Source: JAABSQ01 sp964573705
GTDB taxonomy: Bacteria > Desulfobacterota > Desulfobacteria > Desulfobacterales > Desulfococcaceae
Length of the DNA: 15,081 nucleotides
Assembly: GCA_964573705.1 (NCBI GenBank)
Contig: CAZNLT010000145.1
Location: 1 to 15,081 of the forward strand
Reading direction: 5' to 3'
The position numbers were made by a program, and so were the translations under genes. The notes below the pieces were generated by a model. It was not told the origin of the DNA. It worked only from the letters and a program-made list of their open reading frames with translations, and ran no database searches. Below, one piece after another: positions 7,429 through 14,923 of the stretch (the first letter of the stretch is position 1; every line of letters starts with the position of its first letter).

Positions 7429-8588
7429 ACCGGAAACATCCCTCTGAGAAGCATAAATCCTCCACCCGGGGCGGCGGTCTGATGCGGCTGCGCGGACTGG
7501 TGCGAAAGGAATTTCTCCAGATCATGCGGGACCCCAGCAGCATCGCCATCGCCTTTCTGATGCCGGTGTCTCTGCTGCTGCTTTTCGGCTACGGGGTTTC
7601 CCTGGATGCCGAGCATGTGCCGATCGCCATCGTGGTGGAGAGCCCCAGCCGAGACACCGCCGCCTTCACCGGCGCCTTTGAACGCAGCAAGTATTTCGAT
7701 CCGGTGTATATGGACACCATGCGAACGGCCGAACAGGCCCTTCGAGACCATCGGGTGGACGGCATCGTGCGGTTGCGCTCGGACTTCGCCCAAAAGCTTC
7801 AAAGCGGCGCCACCGCCCCCATCCAGGTGATCCTGAACGGGGTGGACGCCAACACCGCCCGGCTGGTCACCGGATATGTGGAGGGGGTCTGGACCAACTG
7901 GCTCAGCGACCGGGCCCGGCAGCAGGGCCGAACCCTGGAGATGCCGGTGGAGGTCGACCAGCGGATCTGGTTCAACAGCGAGGTTCGCAGCCGCAACTTT
8001 CTGGTTCCCGGGCTGATCGCAGTCATCATGACCCTGATCGGGGCACTGCTCACCGCCATGGTCATGGCCCGGGAATGGGAGCGCGGCACCATGGAGGCGC
8101 TCATGGTCACCCCGGTGAACATACGAGAGGTGATCCTGGGCAAGCTCATCCCCTACTTCGTCATGGGCATGGGCGGGCTGGCCTTATCGGTGGTGATGGC
8201 GCTGTATCTCTTCGAGGTGCCGCTGCGCGGCTCTCTCTGGGTACTCACCGCCGCCTCGGCCCTGTTCCTGCTGGTGGCCCTGGGGATGGGCCTGTTGATT
8301 TCCATTGCGGCCCGCAGCCAGTTCGTGGCCGGCCAGACCGCCATCATCGTCACCTTTCTGCCGGCCTTTCTGCTGTCGGGGTTTCTGTTCGACATTCAGA
8401 GCATGCCGGTGGTGGTTCAGGGGATCACCCACGCCATCGCCGCGCGATACTATGTGGCCATTCTGCAGACCGTCTTCCTGGCCGGCGACGTCTTTTCGGT
8501 GATCTGGCCCAATGCGCTGGCCCTGCTGCTGATGGCGGCCTTTTTTCTGGGGGTGAGCCGGCTGAAAGCCCGAAAACGACTCGACTGA
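7425..8588 (+). CDS. ABC-2 type permease, YbhS-like
   Basis: The product is 387 aa. After a basic cytoplasmic segment (RLRGLVRKEFLQIMRDPSSI) comes a first membrane helix (about 38-58). A large extracytoplasmic domain (about 60-190) follows, and then the ABC-2 core of about five hydrophobic helices. The core includes the cytoplasmic coupling motif REWERGTMEALMVTPV between helices. This is the classic YhgE/YbhS-type exporter permease, expected to pair with the following permease. The start overlaps the ATPase stop as ATGA and is preceded by AAGGTGA. ATG 7482 is a possible later start, but has a weaker binding site. The substrate is not deducible; relatives in E. coli are linked to drug and cation efflux. 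Confidence 0.92.
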   Translation: MNRKHPSEKHKSSTRGGGLMRLRGLVRKEFLQIMRDPSSIAIAFLMPVSLLLLFGYGVSLDAEHVPIAIVVESPSRDTAAFTGAFERSKYFDPVYMDTMRTAEQALRDHRVDGIVRLRSDFAQKLQSGATAPIQVILNGVDANTARLVTGYVEGVWTNWLSDRARQQGRTLEMPVEVDQRIWFNSEVRSRNFLVPGLIAVIMTLIGALLTAMVMAREWERGTMEALMVTPVNIREVILGKLIPYFVMGMGGLALSVVMALYLFEVPLRGSLWVLTAASALFLLVALGMGLLISIAARSQFVAGQTAIIVTFLPAFLLSGFLFDIQSMPVVVQGITHAIAARYYVAILQTVFLAGDVFSVIWPNALALLLMAAFFLGVSRLKARKRLD

Positions 8589-8601
8589 GGAGATTGGACC
8601 G

Positions 8602-9711
8602 ATGTTTCACCACATTGTGGCACTGATGCAAAAAGAATTTCTGGCCCTGATGAAAGACAAAAAGAGCCGGTTCACCATCGTCATTCCGCCCATCGTTCAA
8701 CTCCTGGTCTTCGGATATGCCGCCACCTACGACCTGACCTATGTCCCGCTGGCCGTCTACGACGAGGACCGGAGTGCGGCCTCCCGGGACCTGATCGCTC
8801 GGTTCACCGGTTCGCCCAACTTCCATGAGGTGGCCCGAATCACCCGCCAAGACCGGATCGCGCCGCTGATCGATCGAAAAGAGGTCTTGGTCCTGCTTCA
8901 TATCCATCCGCAGTTCACCCGGAACCTGCTGACCGGAAAAACCGCTGAAGTTCAGGTGATCGTGGACGGACGAAATTCCAATACCGCCATGATCGCTCTC
9001 GGGTATGTCCGGGCCATCGTCACCCGGTTTAATCTGGAGTGGGTCAGAACCCACGGCGGCCCCACCCCCCCGGCCCGGCTCGATACCCGGGCCTGGTACA
9101 ATGCCAATCTGGAGAGCCGATGGTACATCGTGCCCGGCATCGTGGGGCTGCTGACCCTGGTGGTGACCATGCTGGTGACCGCCCTCTCGGTGGCCCGGGA
9201 GCGGGAACAGGGCACCTTCGACCAGCTTCTGGTCACCCCCATGCGGCCGGTGGAGATTCTTCTGGGCAAGGCCTTGCCCGGGTTCATCATCGGCGCGGCA
9301 GAGGCCACCGTCATCATCCTTTTGACCGTGTTCTGGTTTCAGGTGCCCCTTCGGGGCGACATCCTGGTGCTGTATATCGGCCTCTTTCTTTTTCTGATGT
9401 CGGCCATCGGGGTGGGGCTGATGATCTCTTCATTGTCGGTCACCCAGCAGCAGGGTCTTTTGGGGGCGTTCATGTTTCTGGTGCCGGCGATCATTCTGTC
9501 GGGGTTCACCACCCCCATCGCCAATATGCCGACGGTGGTTCAGAAGATCACCTTGCTCAATCCGCTTCGGTATTTTATGGTGGTGATCCGCGGGGTGTTT
9601 CTGGAGGATGCGCCGCTGCATCTGTATCTCCAACAATTCTGGCCCATGGCGGTCATCGGCATCGTCTGCCTGGCCCTGGCGGGATGGCTGTTCCGCCACC
9701 GCATCAACTGA
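8602..9711 (+). CDS. ABC-2 type permease, YbhR-like
   Basis: The product is 369 aa. It has the same layout as its neighbour: N-terminal LMQKEFLALMKDKKSRF segment, first membrane helix (about 24-42), extracytoplasmic domain, then the helix bundle with AREREQGTFDQLLVTPM and the NMPTVVQKITLLNPLRYFMV segment typical of ABC-2 permeases. It is paralogous to the preceding permease; the two are expected to form a heterodimer driven by the tandem ATPase. It begins 13 bp after the previous stop with a strong GAGGAG site at 8587-8592. Confidence 0.92.
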   Translation: MFHHIVALMQKEFLALMKDKKSRFTIVIPPIVQLLVFGYAATYDLTYVPLAVYDEDRSAASRDLIARFTGSPNFHEVARITRQDRIAPLIDRKEVLVLLHIHPQFTRNLLTGKTAEVQVIVDGRNSNTAMIALGYVRAIVTRFNLEWVRTHGGPTPPARLDTRAWYNANLESRWYIVPGIVGLLTLVVTMLVTALSVAREREQGTFDQLLVTPMRPVEILLGKALPGFIIGAAEATVIILLTVFWFQVPLRGDILVLYIGLFLFLMSAIGVGLMISSLSVTQQQGLLGAFMFLVPAIILSGFTTPIANMPTVVQKITLLNPLRYFMVVIRGVFLEDAPLHLYLQQFWPMAVIGIVCLALAGWLFRHRIN

Positions 9712-9736
9712 CCGCAACGATTTCGGAGGAATCCAT

Positions 9737-11347
9737 ATGAGGACATCCGCATCAGGCATCATCCTTTTTTTCGCCTGTTTTCACCTTTTTTCAGGGGCGG
9801 CCCTCGCCCAGGTGGTGGAGATGGACCCGGAAGCCCGCCAAATGCTTTCACTTCGGGCGGCCATTGCCCGAGGAATCGAGCAGAATTTCAATCTCCAGGT
9901 GGATGAACTGGACGTTCCCATCCGTCGAGAAGAGGTCACGGTGGCCGATTCCGCCTTTGATCCGGCACTCGAGGTCTCCCTCTACACCGGAGAGCGGCAG
10001 ATCCTGACCGATTCGGTCTTCTATGAAGATGAGTACCAGTATGTCCGGGAATCAGGGGCGGACGCCGGCATTCGAAAACGCTTCAAATTCGGCCTCCAAA
10101 GCAAACTCTCCTTCAGAACAGCCCGCACCGAAAACAATTTTCTACCGGATGCGCTGGACCCCGACTACCAGAACTTTCTGATCCTCAACCTGACCCAGCC
10201 CCTGCTTCGGGACTTCGGGTTCCGGGTCAACACCACCCAGATCCGCATCTCTGAAAATCAAGTCCAGGCCGCCGTCTTCAACTATCTGAACCAGGCCCAG
10301 CAGCTCGCGGCCCGAATTGAAAACGCCTACTTCACTCTGGCCAATGCCCTGGCGGTGCTGCAGTTTCGCATCGAATCCCGGGAACTGGCCCGGGAGCTGA
10401 TGGAAGGCAACCGGACGCGGCTCCGCCAGGGGGTGATCGCGGTCACCGAGGTGCAGCAGGCCGAAACCGCGGTGGCGGCCCGGGATGAAGAGGTCATCGC
10501 GGCCCGCCAGCAGGTGGAGACGGTCACCAACCGGCTCAAGGACCTTCTGGAAATCGACCCGGGTGATCCGCTCTACGATGCCCCGTTGGCCACCGAGCCG
10601 ATCCCCGGGGTCACCATCCCCTACCCGGAGCGTGAAAAGGCGGTCTCGGTCGCCCTCCATCGGCGTCCGGATTTAAAGCGGCTTCATATCGCAGTGGAAA
10701 ACCAGGATATCCGCCTGGCCTTTTTCCGCAACCGGAAACTGCCCCGCCTGGATCTCGGCGCCACCCTGGGGATCAACGGACTGGCCGGCGAAGAGCGCCC
10801 GGTCACCCTCTTCGGCATCGATAAAACCAGCCCCCTGACCGGAGACTATGAAGACGCCTATTCCAGCATGGTGGAAGACGACGGATACGAGTGGTCGGTG
10901 GACCTCACCTTCTCCTACCCCATGGGCAACCGGGCCGCCGAAGCGCGCTACGCCCAAAGCCGCATGGAAAAGCGGCAGGCGATCTACCGGGTGAAACGCC
11001 TGGAGGGCGGCATCATCACGGCGGTGCGGAACTCTCTGGTCACGGTCCAACGAAGCCTGGAGCGGGTCCGCGTGGCGGAACACTTCGAAAACCTGGCCCG
11101 GACCACCCTGGATCAGGAAATGACCCGGCTGAAGCGGGGCCTATCCGATACCTTTCGCATTCTCGATTTTCAGGATGAACTGGTCCGGGCCCACATTCGG
11201 CAGGTCAAGGCGGTGATCGATTTTCATCAGGGAATGGCCAACCTCTACCGGGCCATGGGCGCCAATCTGGACCGGTACGACATCCTGGCGGAGGTCGATT
11301 CGGAGGCATTGGAACGGCCGGTGCCGGCGGGGTTTCCGATCGACTGA
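9737..11347 (+). CDS. TolC-like outer-membrane efflux protein
   Basis: The product is 536 aa from ATG 9737, which has GGAGGA at 9725-9730; the frame stays open upstream but lacks such a site. Residues 1-24 are a signal peptide ending ALA, with cleavage expected before Gln25; there is no lipobox, so it is not a lipidated NodT-type protein. Two outer-membrane-factor repeats follow: residues ~40-280 with LTQPLLRDFGFRVNTTQIRI and a long helix region, and ~300-520 starting with the family hallmark RRPDLKRLHIAVENQDIRLA and LPRLDLGATL. It should form the trimeric beta-barrel/alpha-barrel duct receiving substrate from the membrane fusion protein. E. coli ybhGFSR has no such gene and relies on separate TolC. 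It is the last gene of the operon. Confidence 0.92.
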   Translation: MRTSASGIILFFACFHLFSGAALAQVVEMDPEARQMLSLRAAIARGIEQNFNLQVDELDVPIRREEVTVADSAFDPALEVSLYTGERQILTDSVFYEDEYQYVRESGADAGIRKRFKFGLQSKLSFRTARTENNFLPDALDPDYQNFLILNLTQPLLRDFGFRVNTTQIRISENQVQAAVFNYLNQAQQLAARIENAYFTLANALAVLQFRIESRELARELMEGNRTRLRQGVIAVTEVQQAETAVAARDEEVIAARQQVETVTNRLKDLLEIDPGDPLYDAPLATEPIPGVTIPYPEREKAVSVALHRRPDLKRLHIAVENQDIRLAFFRNRKLPRLDLGATLGINGLAGEERPVTLFGIDKTSPLTGDYEDAYSSMVEDDGYEWSVDLTFSYPMGNRAAEARYAQSRMEKRQAIYRVKRLEGGIITAVRNSLVTVQRSLERVRVAEHFENLARTTLDQEMTRLKRGLSDTFRILDFQDELVRAHIRQVKAVIDFHQGMANLYRAMGANLDRYDILAEVDSEALERPVPAGFPID

Positions 11348-11348
11348 T

Positions 11349-11398
11349 CCGGTTCTGCCTGTATCGAATCCGGATTTTACAGGAAGTAGCGGAACCGG
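11349..11398. repeat. Nested inverted repeat between convergent genes
   Basis: Three symmetric layers share one centre region: outer CCGGTTC (11349-11355) with GAACCGG (11392-11398), middle CCTGTA (11358-11363) with TACAGG (11378-11383), and the core palindrome AATCCGGATT (11367-11376). It begins directly after the TolC-like stop codon and could fold on both strands. It lacks a T-tract, so it is not a textbook intrinsic terminator, but its position suggests a bidirectional end-of-transcript or RNA-stability element. Confidence 0.55.
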
Positions 11399-11407
11399 GT
11401 CGAAGAG

Positions 11408-11423
11408 GTCCCGATACGGGGAC
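11408..11423. repeat. Short hairpin at the 3' end of the downstream ATPase-nuclease gene
   Basis: GTCCC and GGGAC enclose 6 nt and touch the stop codon of the minus-strand gene ending at 11423. With the nested repeat beside it, it may help to end or protect the minus-strand transcript. Confidence 0.3.
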
Positions 11424-13009
11424 TACATTCCCCAGACCTGGATATCATATGTTCCGAAGGCTTCAGATCGAATGAAAATCTTTTCCTCCCAGGGTTTCCC
11501 TTCGGTCCGGTCAAAAATGAATAGGTGGCCTTCGGCGGTACCGCACCGATCCATGTAGGCGGCGGTCTGGGCAAGCCCCTCTGTCAGGGTCTTCTCGATG
11601 CTTTTGTGCAGCACCTTCAATTCGATCACCGCTTTCTGCACCCCGTCCGACCAGGGCCAGATCACCAGCAGATCGGTCCGCCCCCGGCCCAGGCCGTATT
11701 CCCGCTCAATCCGGCCGCCGGAGTTGACCACCCGCTGCAGAAAAGCCTGGAGCAGCAGCTGGGGACCGGCCTCCTTGTAGTCGAACCGCTCCACCCAGTG
11801 CTCCGAATGCTCCCGAAAGAATTCCTGAAAGGCGGTCAACAGCTTTTCCAGGTCGAGCCGGCCATTGGGAAGGATATACCAGGCGGCCTGCTGCGAAATC
11901 CCCATCTGGATGTTCCAGGACAGCTCACGGGGGATGATTTCCTGATAGATGGGATTGGCGATCGTGATCTCCCCGTTTCGAGCCACTCGCAAAAGGCCGA
12001 GGTCCGCAATATACTGAAGATCATCAGGCCGAAACCGATCGGTCGCCGAGGAACCGGCCAGCAGAGGACCGATCACCCTGCGCACCCGCTCTTCCCGAAG
12101 CTTGTCGGCAAGCTGATCCAGATGGGTATCCCGCCGGAGGATCAGCCGCTCTTTGGCCTCGGATACCATTTCACCTGTGATGGGCACGGACCGGTCCCGC
12201 TCCCCGGTTTTGGCAAAGCAGGTTTCATGAGCCAACGCATTCACCAGCCAGGGCTGCCCCTGGGTCAGGTCCCATATTCTTTCCGCTGCGCCATCAATGA
12301 AAGACTGCCCCGTCTCCTCGGTGTGAAGCGACAGCAGCTGGTGGGTTTCGGATTCGGAGAAATCTCCGAGCCGCAGGGATTCCGCTTTGATGTTAAAGGC
12401 GCTGCCCCCGGTAATCACGCTTTTTTCGGCAGCCGAATGTATCCGGTAATCCCGGACATCCCTAATCCCGCAAAGTATAATGGATTGGGGAAAGGCGGAC
12501 GACCGTTTGGTGTAACCGGATCGGATCTGACGCAGGAAAGAGATCAAGCTGTCGCCCACCAGGGAATCGACCTCATCCAGAAACAGAACGGCCGGTTTTT
12601 GATCGGCTGAGGCCCAGATCGTCAGGATCTCGTTCAAAGCGCCGTGGCCGCCGTATGCGTTCAGGAGATCAGGGAAAACCGGCACCAGGGAGCGATCGCC
12701 CAGGATTCGGCCAACCTCACTGGCGATCTGCCCCAGAATGGCCCGCATGGCGGCATCCACATTCTCCCGGGCGGACTGGCCGATCTCCACATTGATGTAT
12801 AAGGCGCGGAACTTACCGGCGGCGTTCAAATAATCCATCAACGCCAGCAGACAGGAGGTTTTGCCGGTCTGTCGCGGAGCATGCAAGACGAAATATTTCT
12901 TCTGGCCGATGAACCGCATTACTTCGTCGAGATCGAAGCGGGTCAGCGGCGGCAGGCAATAGTGGTCGTCACAATTGACCGGACCGGCGGTATTGAAAAA
13001 GCGTTCCAT
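11423..13009 (-). CDS. P-loop ATPase fused to PD-(D/E)XK nuclease, downstream copy
   Basis: The product is 528 aa. The N-terminal part is an AAA-like/STAND-type ATPase: Walker A APRQTGKTS (Lys50, Thr51), Walker B VLFLDEVD (Asp145, Glu146), and a later helical region with LTQGQPWLVNALAHE typical of the winged-helix end of such ATPases. Residues ~375-528 resemble a PD-(D/E)XK nuclease: GRGRTD (Asp446), VIELKV (Glu463, Lys465) and Q481-x3-Y485, an arrangement shared by many nucleases. The protein likely couples nucleotide-dependent sensing or oligomerisation to DNA or RNA cleavage; no target is known to me. The gene starts 2 bp after the stop of its paralogue, with GGGGGA in the end of that gene as binding site. 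A housekeeping role seems unlikely; selfish or defence functions are inferred only. Confidence 0.75.
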   Translation of the reverse strand: MERFFNTAGPVNCDDHYCLPPLTRFDLDEVMRFIGQKKYFVLHAPRQTGKTSCLLALMDYLNAAGKFRALYINVEIGQSARENVDAAMRAILGQIASEVGRILGDRSLVPVFPDLLNAYGGHGALNEILTIWASADQKPAVLFLDEVDSLVGDSLISFLRQIRSGYTKRSSAFPQSIILCGIRDVRDYRIHSAAEKSVITGGSAFNIKAESLRLGDFSESETHQLLSLHTEETGQSFIDGAAERIWDLTQGQPWLVNALAHETCFAKTGERDRSVPITGEMVSEAKERLILRRDTHLDQLADKLREERVRRVIGPLLAGSSATDRFRPDDLQYIADLGLLRVARNGEITIANPIYQEIIPRELSWNIQMGISQQAAWYILPNGRLDLEKLLTAFQEFFREHSEHWVERFDYKEAGPQLLLQAFLQRVVNSGGRIEREYGLGRGRTDLLVIWPWSDGVQKAVIELKVLHKSIEKTLTEGLAQTAAYMDRCGTAEGHLFIFDRTEGKPWEEKIFIRSEAFGTYDIQVWGM

Positions 13010-13011
13010 GG

Positions 13012-14595
13012 TTACATCCCCCAGACCTGGATTCGATATTTTTCATACGTTTCAGAGCGGTGGAAAATCTTTTCTTCCCACGGTTTCCCCTCGGCCCGGT
13101 CAAAAACAACCAGGTGGCCTTCAGCAGCATCGCACCGGTCCATATAGGCGGTGGTCTGGGCGAGCCCTTCTTTAATGGTTTTTTCCAGACTCTTGTGCAG
13201 CACCTTCAGCTCGATCACCAGCTTCTGCACCCCATTCGAAAAAGGCCAGATAACCAGCAGATCGGTTCGCCCGCGGCCCAGGCCGTATTCCCGCTCGATC
13301 CTCCCGCCCGAGTTGACAACCCGCTGCAAAAAGGCCTGGAGCAGCAACTGGGGGGCAGCCTCTTTGTAATCGAACCGCTCTACCCAATGCTCCGAATGCT
13401 CCCGGAAGAACTCCTGAAAGGAGGCCAACAGTTTTTCCAGGTCGAGCCGACCGTCGGGCATGACGTACCATTCAGTCGGTTGCGCCAGGGTGTATTGAGT
13501 GCTGTAAGTTAATTCCCGGGGGATAATTTCCTGGTAAATCGGATTGGCCACCGCCACCTGCCCGCCCTGGGTGCGGATCAATCCCAAATCTCGCACATAG
13601 GCCAGGTCATCGTCTTTTAGATCACCCGGCCGCCCCACCCCTTCCAGAACCGGAACAATGACCCGTTTCACCCGGTCCTCCCGAAGCTTGTCGGCGAGCT
13701 GATCCAGGTGAGTGTCCCGCCGAAGGATCAGCCGCTCTTTGGCCCCCGTTACCATTTCACCCGTAATTGGAACGGACCGGTCCCGCTCCCCGGTTTTGGC
13801 AAAGCAGGTTTCATAAGCCAACGCATTCACCAGCCAGGGCTGCCCTTGGGTCAGGTCCCATATCTTTTCCGCTACGCCCTCAATGAAAGGCTGCCCCGTT
13901 TGCTCGGTGTGAAGCGACAGCAGCCGGCGGGTTTCGGATTCGGAGAAATCCCCGAGCCGCAGGGATTCCGCTTTGATGTTAAAGGCGCTGCCGCCGGTGA
14001 TCACGCTCTTTTCTGCGGCGGAATGAATCCGGTAATCCCGAACATCTCGAATCCCGCATAGAATAATGCATTGTGGAAACGCATTCGGCCGTCGATCATA
14101 CCCCGATCGGAGTTGCCTCAGCAGAGAAATCAGGGTGTCGCCGATGAGTGCGTCTACTTCGTCCAACAGCAGCACCAATGGTTTTTCCAAATGCCGACAC
14201 CATTGGGCCAGCGCCCTGTTCACTGAGGTGCCGAAAGCACCGCCTGACAGGTATTCCGATAGATGATCTTCCAGGAATTCATCTTCAAGATGATAAGAAG
14301 CACGGAGTGCCATCTCACGCAATATATCGTTCATTCCCTGCTCGATGTTTTCCCGTGCCGCCTGGGCCATTTCCAGATTGGCATACACACATCGGTATTC
14401 CCGGCCCTGATTGAGGTGGGCCATCAACGCCAGCAGGCAGGAGGTCTTGCCCGTCTGCCGGGGGGCGTGAAGCACGAAATACTTCTTCTGCCCGATGAAC
14501 CGCAGCACCTCCTCGAGATCGAAGCGGGTCAACGGCGGCAGGCAATAGTGGTCGTCACAATTGACGGGTCCGGCGGTATTGAAAAAACGCTCCAT
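13012..14595 (-). CDS. P-loop ATPase fused to PD-(D/E)XK nuclease, upstream copy
   Basis: The product is 527 aa, a paralogue of the next gene. It has Walker A APRQTGKTS (Lys50), Walker B VLLLDEVD (Asp145, Glu146) and nuclease residues Asp445, Glu462 and Lys464, so both proteins look catalytically intact. Identity is uneven: residues 1-58 differ at about 2 positions, residues 59-139 are only ~30% identical by eye without gaps, ~160-285 are again about 90% alike, ~300-370 diverge, and the nuclease end is about 80-85% alike. AGGA about 10 nt upstream supports ATG 14595. Together with the downstream copy it forms a two-gene operon and may build a hetero-oligomer. The 139-bp gap upstream (14596-14734) holds no gene and no promoter I could fix with confidence. 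Confidence 0.75.
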   Translation of the reverse strand: MERFFNTAGPVNCDDHYCLPPLTRFDLEEVLRFIGQKKYFVLHAPRQTGKTSCLLALMAHLNQGREYRCVYANLEMAQAARENIEQGMNDILREMALRASYHLEDEFLEDHLSEYLSGGAFGTSVNRALAQWCRHLEKPLVLLLDEVDALIGDTLISLLRQLRSGYDRRPNAFPQCIILCGIRDVRDYRIHSAAEKSVITGGSAFNIKAESLRLGDFSESETRRLLSLHTEQTGQPFIEGVAEKIWDLTQGQPWLVNALAYETCFAKTGERDRSVPITGEMVTGAKERLILRRDTHLDQLADKLREDRVKRVIVPVLEGVGRPGDLKDDDLAYVRDLGLIRTQGGQVAVANPIYQEIIPRELTYSTQYTLAQPTEWYVMPDGRLDLEKLLASFQEFFREHSEHWVERFDYKEAAPQLLLQAFLQRVVNSGGRIEREYGLGRGRTDLLVIWPFSNGVQKLVIELKVLHKSLEKTIKEGLAQTTAYMDRCDAAEGHLVVFDRAEGKPWEEKIFHRSETYEKYRIQVWGM

Positions 14596-14734
14596 TTGCG
14601 TAATCCTGGGTTGTCGGATAGATATCTGGGAAGGAGGCGGTCAAAACCTCAGGAAGCGAAATCTTTATATATCAAGACTTCTGTAAAGGACACGGAAAAA
14701 TTGACCTTCAAGCGCTGCCGCACGAGTCGAGCCG

Positions 14735-14923
14735 TTACCGCCCCTCTCTGTCTTCTTTCAGCCGACGCACGTCCTCAATCGGAATACCCGTCGCCTGAGC
14801 GATCTGTTCATCAGTCAGAACGCCCAGCAACAGCAGATTTCTGGCTGTCTCCTTTTTGTTTTTTTGAATGCCTTCTTTGATACCTTCTTGTTTTATAATA
14901 TCGTACGCTACGGATTCCATCAT
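14735..14923 (-). CDS. Small protein matching the C-terminal tail of Rpn/PD-(D/E)XK transposase-like proteins
   Basis: From ATG 14923 the product is 62 aa, preceded by AAGGAGAAAGGATATT, an excellent binding site; a longer frame from TTG 14974 lacks one. It begins MMESVAYDIIKQEGIKEGIQ and then has a helical, HTH-like segment with DEQIAQATGIPIEDVRRLKE. In Rpn-family nucleases this is the extreme C-terminus, after the PD-(D/E)XK core; here no nuclease core precedes it in frame. Short C-terminal products made from internal starts of rpn genes have been described as blockers of the full-length nuclease, so a standalone antitoxin-like role is possible. It may equally be the stump of a decayed gene. 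The good start signal and clean end argue mildly for a functional small gene. Confidence 0.5.
   Translation of the reverse strand: MMESVAYDIIKQEGIKEGIQKNKKETARNLLLLGVLTDEQIAQATGIPIEDVRRLKEDREGR
14749..14798. repeat. 50-bp direct repeat, copy 1
   Basis: This stretch matches 15032-15081 at 48 of 50 positions. It encodes the ATGIPIE(D/E)VRRLKED tail of the Rpn-type protein. The second copy may continue past the window edge. Confidence 0.85.

Noticed and set aside
9608..9736. Upstream extension of the TolC-like gene
   Set aside because: It overlaps the end of the permease gene in another frame, lacks a binding site, and would bury the signal peptide that starts at 9737.
11525..12610. Plus-strand frame of 361 codons
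   Set aside because: It is antisense to the ATPase-nuclease gene. A similar shadow occurs opposite the paralogue, so its apparent conservation is only a reflection of the coding strand.
11423..14595. CRISPR-like or transposon origin of the large tandem repetition
   Set aside because: The repetition is two full-length coding paralogues without spacers, terminal inverted repeats or target-site duplications that I could see.
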